NCBI GenBank assembly: GCA_014960805.1
Contig: CP063163.1
Span: 2,746,001-2,810,000, forward strand
Direction of reading: 5' to 3'
Origin: Cytobacillus suaedae
GTDB taxonomy: Bacteria > Bacillota > Bacilli > Bacillales > Bacillaceae_L
Length of the DNA: 64,000 nt
The stretch's first letter is position 1; the number at the start of each line of letters is the position of its first letter. Positions 27,807 through 37,605 of the stretch are shown here, one piece after another. Below the pieces are notes generated by a model. That model saw nothing but the letters and a program-made list of their open reading frames with translations, was not told where the DNA came from and ran no database searches. Made by a program: the position numbers and the translations under genes.

Positions 27807-28135
27807 TTAACGTTTTGAGCATAGTATGGTTGTACCAGATAGCACATGATCTTGATATTCATCACTCTTATTCAAAGAGGTGTTATTACAAATTAATGAT
27901 TTCAGCAACCACCTGTTTAGTTGAATAACAGCACCTAGATTTGCACGAGCAAGATTTAACTCACCGATTGTAATCATCAATCCGCTATCAATCAATATTT
28001 TTAAGGTCTTAGATTGCTCGATTTGCCATTCAAGTATAGCAATATCTAGTTTAGCTCCAACAGATTCTGGCGCTATACCCAGCGTTTATTTCCAAATGAG
28101 AGCAACATCGTTCGTGAGTTTGACCAGTACATTAT
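27807..28135 (-). pseudogene. Degraded helical-protein gene with internal stop
   Basis: The open part (27807-27995) encodes 62 residues. The frame extends upstream through PESVGAKLDIAILEWQIEQS and, beyond one TAA, YNVLVKLTNDVALIWK. The whole resembles one all-helical protein of about 110 residues. No start codon survives upstream and the frame runs into the end of the preceding gene. Family not recognised. Confidence 0.4.
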
Positions 28136-28150
28136 ATCGCTCTATTCTTT

Positions 28151-28498
28151 CTATTTATTAGCCTGATTAATAGCGTCAAATATTTTAGCTGGGGGTAATT
28201 TGCTTAATTCAACATTCCTTGCTAGTGCAGCCTTAGCGTGTTTACGAACAAACACATCCGCATTCTGGGTGTCTAAGCCCTTTTCCATAATTAAGTATTG
28301 ATACAATTTTTCACATGGAGAAAAAATAAACTTCTCATTTTGGAAGGCAGTCATTGCTCTCTCTCGGTCAATATCACATACCTTCATCAAAACGCGCAGT
28401 ATTTCATCATCCTTGACCTTCGCTTCATATAACGCGAAAGTCACAAGTTTTATCTCATCATTACTAATAGAACGTTCTTCTAAAAATCTTGAATACAT
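28151..28498 (-). CDS. Small helical protein of unknown function
   Basis: A 115-residue protein predicted all-helical (MYSRFLEERSISNDEIKLVTFALYEAKVKDDEILRVLMKVCD...). Two nearby ATGs exist; the second (28498) has the proper seven-base distance from GGAGGG. Family not recognised. It sits directly upstream of the degraded helical gene and next to a yokU tail, within the cargo zone. Could be an immunity or antitoxin-like protein by size and place, but nothing in the sequence proves that. Confidence 0.55.
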   Translation of the reverse strand: MYSRFLEERSISNDEIKLVTFALYEAKVKDDEILRVLMKVCDIDRERAMTAFQNEKFIFSPCEKLYQYLIMEKGLDTQNADVFVRKHAKAALARNVELSKLPPAKIFDAINQANK

Positions 28499-28750
28499 GT
28501 TCATTCCCTCCCTAAAAATAACTAATGATTTAATGATATTTTTGATATGTGATTACTATAAGCATCTTAAATAATAGTACCGCATAACATTGCGCTTTTT
28601 AAGATTAGACTTCTAGTTATTCAAAAACACAATTCTCCAAAATTAGTTAAATTCCTTCTTTCCCTATAAATACTTAATTAATATTAAAAATTTATCCATT
28701 AAAATATACTACCCGGCCTGATTGCCGAAAAACTCCTACCGATAAATAAA

Positions 28751-28840
28751 ACTTCTTTACTTTAAAGCACATTCTTTCATAAACGATATTATTTATTGCG
28801 CAGTAATGGTCTACTACGCATTTAGCAAATGAGGATTTCT
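28751..28840. repeat. Copy of a dispersed repeat
   Basis: Shares TTTACTTT..GCACATTC, GCGCAGTAATGGTCTACTAC and GCATTTAGCAAAT with 26548-26630 and (second half) 18271-18320. Confidence 0.5.
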
Positions 28841-28896
28841 TTATTCCATTCCACATACGCTTAATTTAAGTAACAACGATAGATTTATAACATAGC

Positions 28897-28986
28897 AATA
28901 GGCACCCATCGCTGATTGCCTATTACTAAAAGAGTTATATTAGGAATAAAAATCAAAATAATTCCTCTTCAACAATCTAGGTAATC
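28897..28986 (-). pseudogene. yokU 3' tail with terminator hairpin (copy E)
   Basis: 28942-28986 matches the last 14 or so codons of yokU (PRLLKRNYFDF); beyond 28986 similarity stops. The hairpin AATAGGCA..TGCCTATT follows at 28897-28924 on the minus strand. The rest of the kamA-yokU copy is lost. Confidence 0.75.
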
Positions 28987-29265
28987 GTTTAACCTGCCTT
29001 TTATGTATTTCTAATAAAGTCGGGTTATCATCAGTAAGTGAAAGCTCTACAACTTTCCTCTCATGAAATTCTAATTCACAACCTGATCAGTATTATAAAT
29101 AACTGACAGTATCACCTTTATTCCCTTCTATCAAGTAATACATGCGTCACAGCATGTAGCCATTCTATACATTTATAAAGCGGACATCGCACATAATCAC
29201 AGATTCCATAGTGAGTTATATAAAATATTTCTCTACTCGATTCAAATATAAATATTTCTTAATTC

Positions 29266-31086
29266 TTAGCCATAAGTTGATTTTTCACTAGGTAATAGTT
29301 TATTACCTGGTATAATCATCACAACAATATAGTCAGGATATTTATTATCTAATTCATACTGTGGCTCTAAATGATCCACATATATTAGTTCCCTAACTCC
29401 ATTTATAGGCTTAGTTTTTTCATTTAAATCTAAAACAACAAAAATCCCTAATTGATCATATGCATATACATATGAATGTATTTGTTCTAAATATTTTTCT
29501 CTAATAGATTCCTTAGTTATAAGTTTTGTTGTTTTTTTTAATTCAATTGGGAAGGTATAATTTTGGATTTTAAAAACTATGTCAATTCTCCCGCCATCGG
29601 TAAAGTTGTTTATTTCTTCTTCAGCACCGTATGCTATATTGCTATATTGAAAATGTTTATACATATTATCTTGAAACTCTCGTTCTGTCACTTTACTGCC
29701 CTTACCCCCATGCTTTTCTGCATAGAATAGATTAAAGTCATTAGTTCGCTTAGATTTGATTGTGAGTATTAAATATCTAATCATTTCTTCTAAAATACGT
29801 TTAAACACACTTAACTTCTTTGGACTATATTTCGGAAGGGATCTATTAATACTGCTTATAACCTCAAAGAACATTTCTTCACCTGTACTATCACCCGTAA
29901 TTACATCAAATTCTTGTTCGTAGGTACGTTCTATGAATGATTTTATTATTGATAATATCTCCCTTACATCATTTGGATTAGTAAGACCACTAACTTTAGA
30001 AGCTAGTAATTCTGCATCCACTTCAGGTATGATTTCTTTAATACGTAAAGTTATTTCTAATAGAGAAGACTTCTTGTCCTTTTTTTTTTCTTTATTTTCA
30101 ATTTTATTTTTAACAATATCTAGAAATTCATACAATACTTTATCTTCCGGGAATTTATTTTGGATATTGATTATTTTTGCTTTATAATAAGAAAAGTTTC
30201 TTATATATAGATCATCAAATATATTAGAACAAATATTAACTTTAAAATTCTCTATTAATTCAGATTGACTACCACATGATAGTGACAAATTCAGATACTC
30301 AGAATAATACTGAGCTAATTTAGTGAACTCATCAACGTAATCTAACCAATCTTCGTGATTTGAAGATATTTGAAAAATCCAATAAACATTTGTTAATACT
30401 TTTTGAATCTTATTTTCTAGATGTAATACTTTATCATTGTATGTATACATCCTTCGCACAAGAGACAAACTTAATAACTTTTCTAAACTTATTGTTATAT
30501 CCTCTTTTTCCCCTGACAAAATTGAAATTAAATACTTTGTTACTTCAAAAAAATATTCTGCATCAGCCCTATTTTCTACTAACGAAACAGCATTTTTAAA
30601 TAATCTTTTACTTTCATCTAGCTGCTTGAGGAATAATAAATTATCACTTTTGTCCAAATTCTCGAATAACGAAATTAAACCTAACCTATAATAAGCTTCT
30701 GAAGAGACCTCTCCATCATTCGAATCCTTTAATAATAATAGCTTATTTACAATGTCTCTATCATCATCGCTATAGTTATAAAAAGAAAATAGATACTTTA
30801 AGGATGACACAATAATTAGGGGTGGATCGTTTTCCTTGATATCTAATAGAATATCTAAAGTAGATATCCTTCTCACCTTATTTAACGCAGTTAGAAAAGA
30901 TAAAATCTCAATACTTAGTTTTCTTAAATATATCTCATTTTCACTCTGAATAATTTGTTTAAAGAAAGTTTTAATATCTCTTTCATTAGATTGGGCTAAT
31001 TCAGTAATATTTTGTACACAGTCTTCTAAAAAAGTATACTTTTCAGATATTGTTTTATTTAAAAAATCATCATAATTTATCTTCAT
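29266..31086 (-). CDS. Large protein with C-terminal PD-(D/E)XK nuclease domain
   Basis: A 606-residue protein. Residues 1-420 are almost wholly helical, with HEAT/TPR-like character and few conserved motifs. Residues about 440-580 contain a nuclease core: NIAYGAEEEINNF, then GGRIDIVF and FPIELKK, giving the E...D...E-L-K active site, followed by helix YLEQIHSYVYAYDQLG. Third gene of an operon with the winged-helix-like protein and SMC-like ATPase upstream (25-base gap), so likely the effector that cuts DNA when the ATPase fires. This order and helical N-terminus do not match a system I can name with certainty. Confidence 0.75.
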   Translation of the reverse strand: MKINYDDFLNKTISEKYTFLEDCVQNITELAQSNERDIKTFFKQIIQSENEIYLRKLSIEILSFLTALNKVRRISTLDILLDIKENDPPLIIVSSLKYLFSFYNYSDDDRDIVNKLLLLKDSNDGEVSSEAYYRLGLISLFENLDKSDNLLFLKQLDESKRLFKNAVSLVENRADAEYFFEVTKYLISILSGEKEDITISLEKLLSLSLVRRMYTYNDKVLHLENKIQKVLTNVYWIFQISSNHEDWLDYVDEFTKLAQYYSEYLNLSLSCGSQSELIENFKVNICSNIFDDLYIRNFSYYKAKIINIQNKFPEDKVLYEFLDIVKNKIENKEKKKDKKSSLLEITLRIKEIIPEVDAELLASKVSGLTNPNDVREILSIIKSFIERTYEQEFDVITGDSTGEEMFFEVISSINRSLPKYSPKKLSVFKRILEEMIRYLILTIKSKRTNDFNLFYAEKHGGKGSKVTEREFQDNMYKHFQYSNIAYGAEEEINNFTDGGRIDIVFKIQNYTFPIELKKTTKLITKESIREKYLEQIHSYVYAYDQLGIFVVLDLNEKTKPINGVRELIYVDHLEPQYELDNKYPDYIVVMIIPGNKLLPSEKSTYG

Positions 31087-31111
31087 AAAGAAACATCACT
31101 CATATTCAATA

Positions 31112-33097
31112 TTAAAATACTACCTCCCCTTGTCCTTTAGAAAGTACTTTTTCTTTAACTGTTGCTGACTTTAATTCATTAAGAGCAGTACCAATAATTA
31201 TTTGTAAGTTAGCCCCATATTCTTTATTGATTTCTTTAAAAATACCGGCTAGACTTATAAGATCCTTACTAATTACTTCTTCTTTACCAGGTGAATCAAT
31301 TATCAATAATCTTGGATGTTTACCTACACTATATTTAACATCTAATAGTATTAAGCTAATAACTACTGCAAGTTTTGCTCTTAATTGTTCTCCTTCATTT
31401 AAATCACTAAATTTATTTTCCACAGAGTTTTGGTGAAAAATAATTTCCATATCATCTTTTACTTTTACTGACTCAATATTCTTTAAACCATATTTATTTA
31501 TTTGTTCTAAAATAAGTTCTTCTAAACTATTTAAAATTATTGCACTTTCCTTGTATCTTAGATTATTTAATAAATTGATTGCACAGTTAACAACTTCTTT
31601 TTTATGATTAAGTTTTTTCTGATTATCTGATGAATCGTAATCATGCTTTTTAATTAAAATTTCTAACTCAATTTTCTTTTCAACTAAATCTGCTAAGTCA
31701 GAAATTCTTTCTCCTTCTAAATCCCATGAGTTAATATTTTCCTCACTTTCTTTTAAAAGTATAGTAGTTTCAGTCTTGTCAGATAATATTTCTGAAATTC
31801 GAGACTCTAAGATTTCTATTCCAGTATTAATATTAATCAGAATCCTTTTTTGTTCTTCAATTGTCTCCAATAGAATCTCTTTATCAGACTCTGTATTGGA
31901 GTCCAATTCATCGTCACATAACATACATGTATGCTTTTCTTTTTCTTTAATTATCTTGCCTTGATTAATTTCATGTTCGCATCTAGGACATTTTTTAATA
32001 TCTAGGTTACTGAAATAATATCCAAAATCAATTTCTTCTTCTAACCTAGCAGTATTCCTTACTATTTTTATTTTTTCACTATTTAATTCTTTTAATTCAG
32101 CTTCTGTCTTTGTAAGATTTCGTTCTATTAAAAATAACTTTTCTGCATTTTGTTTATAAGTATCTATACCTGTTGATTTATTAAAATCTAGCTTTTGTCG
32201 AATCTTTTCTTTTTCAATCTTTAATTTGAGACCTTCCAATTCTTTCTGTAGTAACATTTTTTCTTCTTCATTTATTCCTAATAATTCATTTTTAAATAAA
32301 TGTTCTTTATTCGATTCGTGTTTTAGATAATCCAACTGTATCTTCCAAGAATTAATTAGTGCTGTATATCTAAGACCAAGAATCATTTCTAGTATCTTTT
32401 TGTTTTGAGATCCAAAGTCTGTTGTTAAAAATAATACATTGTAGTCTTTTGATTCTAAATAGATTGATTTATAATAGGTTTTCCAACTCGTACTATTATC
32501 TTGTAATTCAAGAGTCTGTTTATTACTACTAGTCCAAAATAAATTATAATAAGAAAATTGCTCAAAAAAGAATTCTTGCATTTTTTCTTTAAACATTTGT
32601 TCAGAGTTAACTTCAAAACTTACTAATAATTTCTCAATTTCCACTTTAGTATTACTAATTTTCAATTCCTCTATAGTGCTTTTATATAGTCCACTCTTAA
32701 TTCTAGGTTTTGTTAAATCAATATAAATTGAGTAGATTGTGTGATTTAATTGAAATTCTAGAATTACAGTTTCTAACCATCCACACACATCTTTTTTTAT
32801 AGATGATTTATCCCCTGTTAATGCAAATTTTATTATTTTGAATATAGAGGATTTCCCCATATTATTATCAGCAAAAATCACATTAACACCTGAATAGAAT
32901 TTTTTATCAAAATCTATTCTATCCCCATTATTCTTTGAACCTGTGAATTTCAGTCTATTGATTAGAAGCATTTTCCCTTGAGTATGGGGATTATCATGTT
33001 CATGTTTAGATATATCTAGAACACTTTCTATTTCCTCTAAGCTCATTACTCTATTGCTAGATTCAAAAACATTAAAAATAAATTTTTTCCAATCCAT
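31112..33097 (-). CDS. SMC/Rad50-like ATPase with zinc-hook-type Cys pairs
   Basis: A 661-residue ATPase. Walker A is FADNNMGKSS (about residues 75-84). A coiled coil covers roughly 260-350 and 400-520, with two CxxC pairs at its tip (Cys370/373 in CPRC and Cys391/394 in CMLC), like a Rad50 zinc hook. The signature-like FSDLNEGEQLRAKLAVVIS and Walker B PRLLIIDSPGKEEV are near the end; the usual catalytic Glu after the Asp is replaced by Ser. An N-terminal 45 residues precede the first strand. Start overlaps the upstream stop (TAATG). Proposed sensor/motor of a three-gene defence system of Lamassu or ABC-three-component type (inference). Confidence 0.82.
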   Translation of the reverse strand: MDWKKFIFNVFESSNRVMSLEEIESVLDISKHEHDNPHTQGKMLLINRLKFTGSKNNGDRIDFDKKFYSGVNVIFADNNMGKSSIFKIIKFALTGDKSSIKKDVCGWLETVILEFQLNHTIYSIYIDLTKPRIKSGLYKSTIEELKISNTKVEIEKLLVSFEVNSEQMFKEKMQEFFFEQFSYYNLFWTSSNKQTLELQDNSTSWKTYYKSIYLESKDYNVLFLTTDFGSQNKKILEMILGLRYTALINSWKIQLDYLKHESNKEHLFKNELLGINEEEKMLLQKELEGLKLKIEKEKIRQKLDFNKSTGIDTYKQNAEKLFLIERNLTKTEAELKELNSEKIKIVRNTARLEEEIDFGYYFSNLDIKKCPRCEHEINQGKIIKEKEKHTCMLCDDELDSNTESDKEILLETIEEQKRILININTGIEILESRISEILSDKTETTILLKESEENINSWDLEGERISDLADLVEKKIELEILIKKHDYDSSDNQKKLNHKKEVVNCAINLLNNLRYKESAIILNSLEELILEQINKYGLKNIESVKVKDDMEIIFHQNSVENKFSDLNEGEQLRAKLAVVISLILLDVKYSVGKHPRLLIIDSPGKEEVISKDLISLAGIFKEINKEYGANLQIIIGTALNELKSATVKEKVLSKGQGEVVF

Positions 33098-33768
33098 TAT
33101 ACTAACTCCTCGTTAAAAATATCTCGAAATTTCTCAACTACTTCAAATTGAATTCCAATAATGTATTCATTTAAAGGGGTACTTTTATATTCTTTATGCT
33201 CATACTGTCTTACTTTTAATTCTGAACCCGTAAGACTACCAAAGTACACTTTTATTATTTCACATCGTTTTTTGTACCAAGATGCTTTCTCGAGGTTTGT
33301 TAAAATTTCATTTTCTATTTTCTCACAACCTAAATTTGTTAAGTAGTATACTTTTTCGTATATCCTACCAATACTACTTCGTTTACTAGTATATTCAATA
33401 AATCCGACTGAAACTAAAAATGCAATTATATCATCAATATCTTCATAGGCCCCGAAAAAAAATCGTAACATATCTTCTCTTTTAATTTCTGGTTCATTGT
33501 CACGAAAAATATTTATAATAATACTTTTTATTTCGTTTTTTTGTATTTCACTATTTACTTCACCTGATTCAATTAACCAAAGCAGTTCTGCAGCTAAATA
33601 ATCGGGATATCTAATTAAAAAATCTATTTTTTGTATCCTGACTTCGCTTTTAAATTTCTTTCTATAACTAATGTTTTCTTTTCCTACATCTTCTATTTCT
33701 TCAGAAAAATAATACAGTATCAATAATATTCTTAATCTACTACGGTAAGAATTTAAAACAGGCACCAA
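33097..33768 (-). CDS. Small winged-helix-like component of the SMC-nuclease operon
   Basis: A 223-residue protein starting at TTG 33768, six bases after GAGGTG; a longer frame exists but has no ribosome site. Mostly helical, with a part near residues 100-145 (EDMLRFFFGAYEDIDDIIAFLVSVGFIEYTSKRSSIGRIYEKVYYLTNLGCEKIE) that reads as helix-helix-wing, typical of winged helices. Small middle components of similar size occur between ATPase and effector genes in ABC-three-component and Lamassu systems. First gene of the operon, coupled to the ATPase gene by TAATG. Family assignment is tentative. Confidence 0.65.
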   Translation of the reverse strand: MVPVLNSYRSRLRILLILYYFSEEIEDVGKENISYRKKFKSEVRIQKIDFLIRYPDYLAAELLWLIESGEVNSEIQKNEIKSIIINIFRDNEPEIKREDMLRFFFGAYEDIDDIIAFLVSVGFIEYTSKRSSIGRIYEKVYYLTNLGCEKIENEILTNLEKASWYKKRCEIIKVYFGSLTGSELKVRQYEHKEYKSTPLNEYIIGIQFEVVEKFRDIFNEELV

Positions 33769-33923
33769 AATATTCACCTCAAAAATTTTTTTTAACAAAA
33801 TTTTAAGAACTTTTAATACAGAAAAGACAAACGAGTATGCTTTTATTGTAATAATTTTAATTTAATTTATGTTTACCTAGTTGATTTAATCGAATTTATG
33901 GGAATTTATTGTTACTGCAAATA

Positions 33924-33990
33924 TTCGACAAAATTCTGTAAAAATCCTCCAAAAAATCACATTAAAAAATAGCACCCATTACTGAGTGCC
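33924..33990 (-). promoter_or_regulatory. Island motif and yokU terminator (site D)
   Basis: Minus strand: GCACTCAGTAATGGGTGC hairpin at about 33971-33990 (yokU D terminator), then TGGAGGATTTTTACAG...TTGTCGAA at 33924-33951. Read as a promoter, TTGTCG is followed after 17 bases by TAAATT. It lies about 155 bases upstream of the three-gene operon start. Confidence 0.6.
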
Positions 33991-34004
33991 TTTCTAAGTG
34001 CTAA

Positions 34005-34291
34005 TTATGAAGAAAAATCAAAATAATTCCTCTTCAACAATCTGGGTAATCCCATCAATTCCTTAAACCTTATCGAACTACCAATCTTCTTCGTATCAAC
34101 TAAAAACAACTGATTCTCAATTTCCTTAACAACGTTGTCACTCTGGTATACCATATCACATTCCATACAGACGCTGGCGGGTGTTTCCGTTATTTCAATA
34201 GCCCTCGACCATCCGGCAACTCCCAATACACCGTACTCTCCCCCGCACTCGCCTTTCCTCCACACCAATCACATTTCACATCCATAACCAT
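34005..34291 (-). pseudogene. yokU: yokU copy D, frameshifted
   Basis: Clear YokU sequence on both sides of one lost base: CDWCGGKAS..STVYWELPDG in one frame and SRAIEITETPASVCMECDM..RNYFDFSS in the next. The loss is within a run of G near 34209. More diverged from the intact yokU than copy C. Confidence 0.85.
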
Positions 34292-34294
34292 CAC

Positions 34295-34730
34295 CTACTC
34301 ATTAATCGAAGGTGCTTTATCATTATCACCAAGTTCGGTTGATTTTTGCTGCTGGGCTTTAAATTTCTTCTCCTTCAGTTCATCTCGCTTTTCACGTTTA
34401 TCCTTTAAGGATGAATGATTCGTGTCCTCCTGATACTGTTTCCTTCTGTACAACCGTTGCAGATCCTCAGGTACAAGATTAAATTTTCTAATAATTCATA
34501 ACCCCAGCTATTCCGATATTGGATTGGTACCTTTCATAATCAGGGTATACACCTTTAAAGTATTCTTCCGCTGTTCCAGGTATATAATTTTGAGGTTCTG
34601 GGTAAGATGTTATTACTCCTTCAAAATTCCTCAATACCACTTTATCCGCACTCTGTGAAATCAAATAATTCGGCTGTAACGAAATTTTGCCTCCCCCACC
34701 AGGAGCATCGCAAACGAAGGTAGGGACTGC
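34295..34730 (-). pseudogene. kamA: kamA 3' fragment (copy D), frameshifted
   Basis: Starts at the same kamA position as copies B and C (GGGACTGC at 34723-34730 on the plus strand) and reads [35 protein letters not shown]..., then loses frame near 34490-34500 and continues to a stop at 34295. About as diverged as a gene from another species, which suggests it was imported rather than duplicated locally. Confidence 0.88.
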
Positions 34731-34801
34731 GTTTTTTAAAGTAAGTATGAAGAACACAAAAAAATGCAAATCAAGAGCACTTTTATCATCTTAATTTGCA
34801 T
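34731..34801. mobile_element. Conserved element end with hairpin (copy D)
   Basis: GTTTTTTAAAGTAAGTATGA follows the kamA break exactly as in copy C, then a TGCAAAT...ATTTGCA hairpin (about 34764-34801). Beyond it the sequence is not shared with copies B or C. Confidence 0.7.
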
Positions 34802-35356
34802 TATCAATAAGGCATAATTTTAAATTGTAACATTTTTTTGTTAGATAAATATTTACACTTATTTTTCCTGAGTAGCGATTAAGCTTGTATAGTATCCTTG
34901 TAACACTCAACAAAAGCCCCTTTTAAAATGGCTATCTTGTAAAACTAAAGCAACCCGTTATCCACACTGGAGCGCAAATTCAGCTTTTCACCACAGAGAA
35001 TGAATATATAAGATTTAATCCAGTCAACTAGTAAATACATATTTGTATTAATTATAGCTCACACCATTTTTTAAAACGATTGGAGATGTGTCTTCTTTGG
35101 TGTTGTTAAATTTCGCGCAATCAGAGAACATACCCATACAAACTGTTACTACACAATCGCGTCTGATTGTTTAATAACCAGAACTTTCAAATCAGCATAG
35201 TACAAGCATAAATACTTAAAATTATCGAAATAAGGGTCAACGACTTTTAACTAGTTAATTTAACCCTCTTAATAAAAGCTATCCGTCTTGTCTTGTAGAG
35301 GATTTTAATTGTTATTTGAAATATTCCCTATTAACTTCTTCATAAATTTTTATAAA
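34802..35356. other. Gap without recognisable gene
   Basis: About 550 bases of AT-rich DNA. Several short frames on both strands, none with a ribosome site or recognisable protein. Probably remnants of cargo. Confidence 0.35.
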
Positions 35357-36367
35357 CTATAATTGATAACCTCTGATACTAATTTTATCTTCAAATACAA
35401 TTCCTAAATGATTTAAATAATATGGATTATTATTAAAAACTTTCCATGTCACAATATCCCCTGGGATATTCTCCACATCATTATTATTATACAGAACGAC
35501 TAATGCATTTTCACACTCAATTACATTCCCAAATGAAGCATTTCCACCAGACAACAGTCTACCTTTCCAACTAGCAAATTCAATCACTTTAGAACTTTTT
35601 TTGTCCTTTTTTCCAAAGTGAGTGAATTTTACTTCTTCTAATTTGTTTTGGTCAAAAACTCTATAGAAATGTTTATTAGAAGACCAACTTATTCCTCCAT
35701 GTATAACTTTTTGTAAAAAAATATCTTCTTCAGCAATTTCAATATTATCTCTATTGTTGTTTTTATTTTGATCTAAAATAGCAAGATAAGATTCATTTTT
35801 AGCTGAAGAACTATAAATTCCTTCTTTATTCCAGTAAGTTAATGTTGAATGTTTCTTAGAAACATGGACAGTTTGTTGTTGGTTAATAAAATGTTCAAAT
35901 AATCCTTCTGTGCCGCCAGCCAATGCTATTTTCCCATCTTTTCCTATATTAAAATTAAACAACTTACTGTCCCATAATCTTTCTATATCACTATCACTTT
36001 TATTTAGTTGCTTAGCTTTATATAATCCGTTATCTAAAATTGCATAAAAATTATCTTTATATGTCCCCACTGATATCGGTAATTGTTTAAATGGTGTATC
36101 AAATTTATTTATCCTATAAGGTTCTATATCATCTAATGTCAAATTGAACCGTAAGTTACGATTAATTAATTTAAATAAATTTCGACTAATTTTATTTTGA
36201 AGTAACTGATATATTGAAACGTTATTATTGTTTATTGTTAAATCTAGGACAATATGGTCCCAGTTATAAATACAAATATCTCCATTAAAACTCCAAAGAT
36301 AAATTAAATTATCCTTAAAGAGGTAATCCCAAAAATCACCTTCAATACTAACTTCAATATAGTTCAT
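35357..36367 (-). CDS. Beta-propeller-like protein of unknown function
   Basis: A 336-residue beta-rich protein without signal peptide. Several blades of the form (D/G)-x-x-(L/I)-Y-L-W, separated by 40-50 residues (NLIYLWSFNGDICIYNW, NFYAILDNGLYKA, GKIALAGGTEGLFE, SYLAILDQNK, GRLLSGGNASFGN, NALVVLYNNND), suggest a six- or seven-bladed propeller. No enzyme motif seen. Its ATG overlaps the upstream stop by four bases (ATGA), so the two proteins are made together and probably act together. Cargo of the newest island. Confidence 0.6.
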   Translation of the reverse strand: MNYIEVSIEGDFWDYLFKDNLIYLWSFNGDICIYNWDHIVLDLTINNNNVSIYQLLQNKISRNLFKLINRNLRFNLTLDDIEPYRINKFDTPFKQLPISVGTYKDNFYAILDNGLYKAKQLNKSDSDIERLWDSKLFNFNIGKDGKIALAGGTEGLFEHFINQQQTVHVSKKHSTLTYWNKEGIYSSSAKNESYLAILDQNKNNNRDNIEIAEEDIFLQKVIHGGISWSSNKHFYRVFDQNKLEEVKFTHFGKKDKKSSKVIEFASWKGRLLSGGNASFGNVIECENALVVLYNNNDVENIPGDIVTWKVFNNNPYYLNHLGIVFEDKISIRGYQL

Positions 36368-36810
36368 TTAATATCACCTTTACCATTTTGGAATCTCCTT
36401 TTACAACCCTTAGTAATTAAACCATTTTTGACCCAATTATCAAAAATATTTGATGGTGGCCTATCTTGTTCATTAGTGTAGTCTGCAGGATACCCATGCC
36501 ATTTATGATTATTATTACTATCTTCAAACATAGCAACCTTTAAATTCCTTCTAGTACCGGTTTGATAATCATACACAGATTCTCCTAAAACCGAATTTAT
36601 ATTGTTTTCTCTAAGCAGAGACCAGCCCTCATCAGTTTTGTACCACTCCTTTTCTAACATAATTTTAAAGATGTCTAACTCTTGTTGTTGATTTATTGAC
36701 CACATTGATTTTTTTCTATTTCCAACTCTATGATGATTAGAAATTAAATAAATCTCATCCAGTATATTTACTTCCTTAGAGATATTTCCTGTATGCCTAA
36801 TATGAGACAT
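36364..36810 (-). CDS. Basic protein of unknown function, partner of the propeller protein
   Basis: A 148-residue basic protein. Rich in His, Arg and Trp, with HIRHTG at the start, SNHHRVGNRKK, and NNNHKWHGYPADYTNEQDRPPSNIF in the middle, a pattern seen in polymorphic-toxin or nuclease-like domains, but no complete HNH motif is visible. The middle part (HGYPADY... RPPSNIFDNWVKNGLI) occurs, to my knowledge, in small bacterial proteins of unknown function. Strong GGAGGGGAG site. Upstream about 200 bases lies the island motif (37007-37033). Confidence 0.55.
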   Translation of the reverse strand: MSHIRHTGNISKEVNILDEIYLISNHHRVGNRKKSMWSINQQQELDIFKIMLEKEWYKTDEGWSLLRENNINSVLGESVYDYQTGTRRNLKVAMFEDSNNNHKWHGYPADYTNEQDRPPSNIFDNWVKNGLITKGCKRRFQNGKGDIK

Positions 36811-37006
36811 TTTCTCCCCTCCAAAAATCAGTTATAAGAAGAAATCTTAGTATTCTCCACAATACAAATCGAACTCTATCAAAAATAGAACTTAAGTAGA
36901 AGTATATAAATTTTATAATATTTTAATTTAATGGTTGCTGTTATACGATAATGTAGCTCGTTCTAATGTAATCGTTATTAACTAATTAATAGTTTACAAG
37001 ATAGAT

Positions 37007-37033
37007 TTCGACATTTTTTTTAACATCCCTCCA
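37007..37033 (-). promoter_or_regulatory. Island motif (site F)
   Basis: Minus strand TGGAGGGATGTTAA...ATGTCGAA; then 17 bases to TATTAA. Upstream of the 36810 gene and downstream of yokU tail F. Confidence 0.55.
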
Positions 37034-37140
37034 TATATAACATATACGTCTTACTTATTTCAAAAATATGTATACAAAAAAGGTAAAACCGCTATAAACT
37101 AGATCTACAAAATAAAGTATTATTACGATAAATACAAAAT

Positions 37141-37204
37141 GGCACCCTTCTCTGTGTATCATTTACTGTCGAAAAAATACCTATGAAGAAAAATCAAAAT
37201 AATT
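37141..37204 (-). pseudogene. yokU 3' tail with hairpin remnant (copy F)
   Basis: Only the last codons (YFDFSS and stop) survive at 37181-37204; a decayed GGCACCC...GTGTATC hairpin follows. The next 230 bases to the right hold no gene I can support. Confidence 0.55.
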
Positions 37205-37605
37205 ATATCTTACTGTTCTATATATTTCGTTATAAAATCTTTCTACTAAGCTTACATTCTTAATGAAACCATCTAAGATTGAAATATCTTTAGAACAAAA
37301 AGTATCGTTTACATCCCGTTTCTTATGAATTCTAGAATAGAATTTTACAGCGTATCAATGACTTCTTGATACAAGTAACTCCCTCCTTTTTTGTTATAAA
37401 AGTTTAGGTGTAGTGAGTTTTTCACTATTTAATTTGTTATGGATAGCAACAAAATTTATGAAATGAATCACCAATGTATTACTGTCCATTATAAAAAAAT
37501 TGCTATTTCTATTGGAAAGCAACTTTCGTTTATTATACTCTCAGCGCCTTGTTATAAAATTAGTGCAAATAATCCATATAATTATAAAAATGCATCTAAA
37601 CATAT

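Larger units (their letters stand above)
28505..29265. other. Intergenic cargo boundary with yokU tail and repeats
   Basis: Holds a dispersed repeat (28751-28840), yokU tail E (28897-28986) and a leftward fragment at about 29118-29250 whose frame reads THYGICDYVRCPLYKCIEWLH..LLDRRE before a stop but has no start codon. The fragment looks coding-like (three Cys) and may be the end of a lost gene downstream of the nuclease. Confidence 0.4.
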
